From: Acanthacorydalis orientalis
Lineage: Eukaryota; Arthropoda; Insecta; Megaloptera; Corydalidae
Length of the DNA: 64,000 bases
Reading direction: 5' to 3'
Assembly: GCA_034766995.1 (NCBI GenBank)
Contig: CM068319.1
Span: 25,002,459-25,066,458, forward strand
The notes under the pieces were generated by a model that saw only the letters and a list, made by a program, of their open reading frames with translations, had not been told where the DNA came from and did no database searches. The position numbers were made by a program, and so were the translations under genes. How positions within the stretch are numbered: the first letter of the stretch is position 1; every line of letters begins with the position of its first letter. This document shows, one piece after another, positions 62,174 through 64,000 of the stretch.

Positions 62174-64000
62174 TCATCATACACGTATTATATAAATACT
62201 TTTCAGTTATTGAAAAACGACATTAAAAAATTGTTAATGGAATTTTAAAAATGATGTTTCAAAAATGGATTATTGTAATTGCATTAAGTGATAAATGCCT
62301 TCGGCTGACATGCTTTGTTACTATAAGTAATCAGTCAATCAAAATATATGGAAAAATAGAATTATTTCCCGTTATTCAAAAAATAGTAATCTAAATTTGC
62401 TTTCAGTTGAAATATTTTTTTTAATGTTTTAATTTTATAAATAATAACAAAATCATATAATTTGTGTCCACAAGATTGATTTTTGTGTATAATATCTATT
62501 TAATTAGTTTGAATATTAGTGGCATTGTATTTATGGGTTTGGAATTGAACAAAAGTGGAGTATTATTTTTTGTTTTCAGTTATATTTTTTAATAGTTTAT
62601 TTATTTTGCTATTTCAGAAATTATATAATATTAAGTTATATTTAATAATTGGTTATTTTCTAATAAGAAAATATTTTTTGAGTTATCATTTCTCATTTAA
62701 ATTATTTTTTCTCGTTGTAAAGTATCTAAAAAATATTACTGATAATATTAACGGCTGAAATGGAAATAGTAGTTGTTTTTAGTTGAAACTTCCAATATAT
62801 ATTGAACATCGATTAAATTTACGATATAAATAGTATAATATTTCAAACGTCATATTATGAAAATAATCTGAATTCGACATAATAAACTATTTAATTTCAA
62901 ACTTTTAAAAGTTCCACAGCAGTATCATATTTAATCAATATATTTTCTGTATTGTCATATTTTGTAATATTATAATTAGAATTTGTTTAGTAGTGAATAT
63001 ACACTAGTAAATATTTTTAAATTATGCAATCACAATACAATACAGATAAATCATTTTGTGCTGTTTTTCTGCGTACCAGCTATTCATTATTCAATATGAA
63101 TTCTGTAAGCCACGTGTGAGTTCCTTTCTTCGACAATCAGTTTCGACTTTCGTCATTCTCAGGTAGATTTTAAACTCTTAACAATTCCAAATCTATCTTA
63201 TGATGAAAAAAATTGTAACTTATTAAAGTAAAAACTCGCATGAGCCCTAGAACATTCGTATTTAAAATAAAATCGTATCAGTATTTTTTAAAATTTTCGC
63301 AGCCATCTTTGTTACTAATTCTCTGTGTTTCTTTTTATCTAGATCTAACATCACAAGTGATAAATAATGATTTAAAAAAGTATAATTTGTTTTCTATTTT
63401 TCTAATAAAAAAAATAATAAAATAAATCTTAAAATAAAATTTTTATTGAATAATTATATTTGAAAACAATATTATTACGAAAATATCTGTATTGAATCTG
63501 AGAGGTCTTACGTGAAGCCACAAATTTGATTTAATAACGAAATTACATTGTTGTTAGTATGTTCTTTCATATAAATTCGATATGAATGTATGTATTTACA
63601 TATTTATTTCTAATAAAACCACCTTTTTTAACGCCACAAAAGCTAGTATGAAGTAACTCTAATAATTCAAATATTAACTCGTATTAAAAAAATGAAGTAT
63701 CAAATTTGGAAAATAATATTTTTCTAATTACACACGATATTGTTATAAAGTATATTTAATCACTGATGCATTATATTATAACCCAATCATTAGATTAAAT
63801 GCAAGTTTTCTGAAATATTTCATATTATTGTTATATATTGAATAATTCACAACAAATCAGTTATCAAATATATAATAAAATATCAATCAAATGTGAAAAT
63901 ATTTGCGTATAATCTAATAATACATTTCTAATTAGAGTTGAGTCGATAAAGGTAATTCTATATTTATATTACAATACAAATGTGGTGCTATAGCTAAACT

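Larger units (their letters stand above)
55570..64000. other. AT-rich interval, no gene seen
   Basis: Several TA tracts are listed separately, with shorter ones near 61237-61265. A perfect 10-bp inverted repeat (TAAATGGGTT at 56523, AACCCATTTA at 56555) and a slightly G+C-richer stretch at 58660-58950 were noted. The minus frame 57768-57532 has an ATG and 78 codons but no recognisable domain. Nothing else stands out up to the window end. Confidence 0.6.

Overview
The window looks like non-coding DNA from an animal nuclear genome, most likely an insect. It is extremely A+T-rich, has about sixty (TA)n microsatellites, carries decayed mariner, pogo/Jerky-like and LINE sequences, and shows no bacterial-style gene packing. 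The composition and the mariner content would suit a bee or another hymenopteran, but nothing in the sequence fixes the species. I find no protein-coding exon, tRNA, rRNA, CRISPR array or operon that I can support. Most long open frames are Ile-Tyr translations of (TA)n tracts, or frames without an ATG inside the few G+C-richer patches.

Three kinds of sequence make up the window. The first is a background of unremarkable AT-rich sequence with a (TA)n tract roughly every kilobase. The tracts are often joined to (CA)n on their 5' side or (GT)n on their 3' side, and the largest cluster is at 27.3-27.6 kb. The second is a series of G+C/CpG-richer patches of 150-550 bp, near 0.2-0.65, 4.1-4.4, 10.56-10.69, 17.5-17.9, 18.9-19.3, 24.05-24.56, 28.84-29.2, 32.5-32.7, 34.5-34.95, 38.85-39.3, 41.34-41.86, 53.45-53.83 and 55.26-55.55 kb. 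They stand out from the background and are the best candidates for conserved regulatory elements or untranslated exons of a gene whose coding exons lie elsewhere. The third is transposon debris.

The transposon debris is the best supported content. A mariner copy at 44447-44904 still has both terminal inverted repeats and its TA target duplication, but an internal deletion removed everything between the transposase N-terminus and the 3' end. A second mariner fragment lies on the minus strand near 26.13-26.27 kb. A 285-bp hAT-type MITE sits at 19802-20086 between matching 7-bp duplications. A pogo/Jerky-like transposase C-terminus lies on the minus strand at 14522-14790. The end of a LINE reverse transcriptase lies at 9210-9443. 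Two inverted-repeat hairpins lie side by side: one at 35823-35966 flanked on both sides by (TA)n, and one at 36280-36400 with arms of about 47 bp that are almost perfect.

No genes are seen working together here. The reading that fits best is a large intron or gene-poor interval with scattered regulatory candidates and old transposon insertions. I did not find a new multi-gene system. The items most worth a second look are the two hairpin elements, the deleted mariner, the hAT-type MITE and the series of G+C-richer patches.
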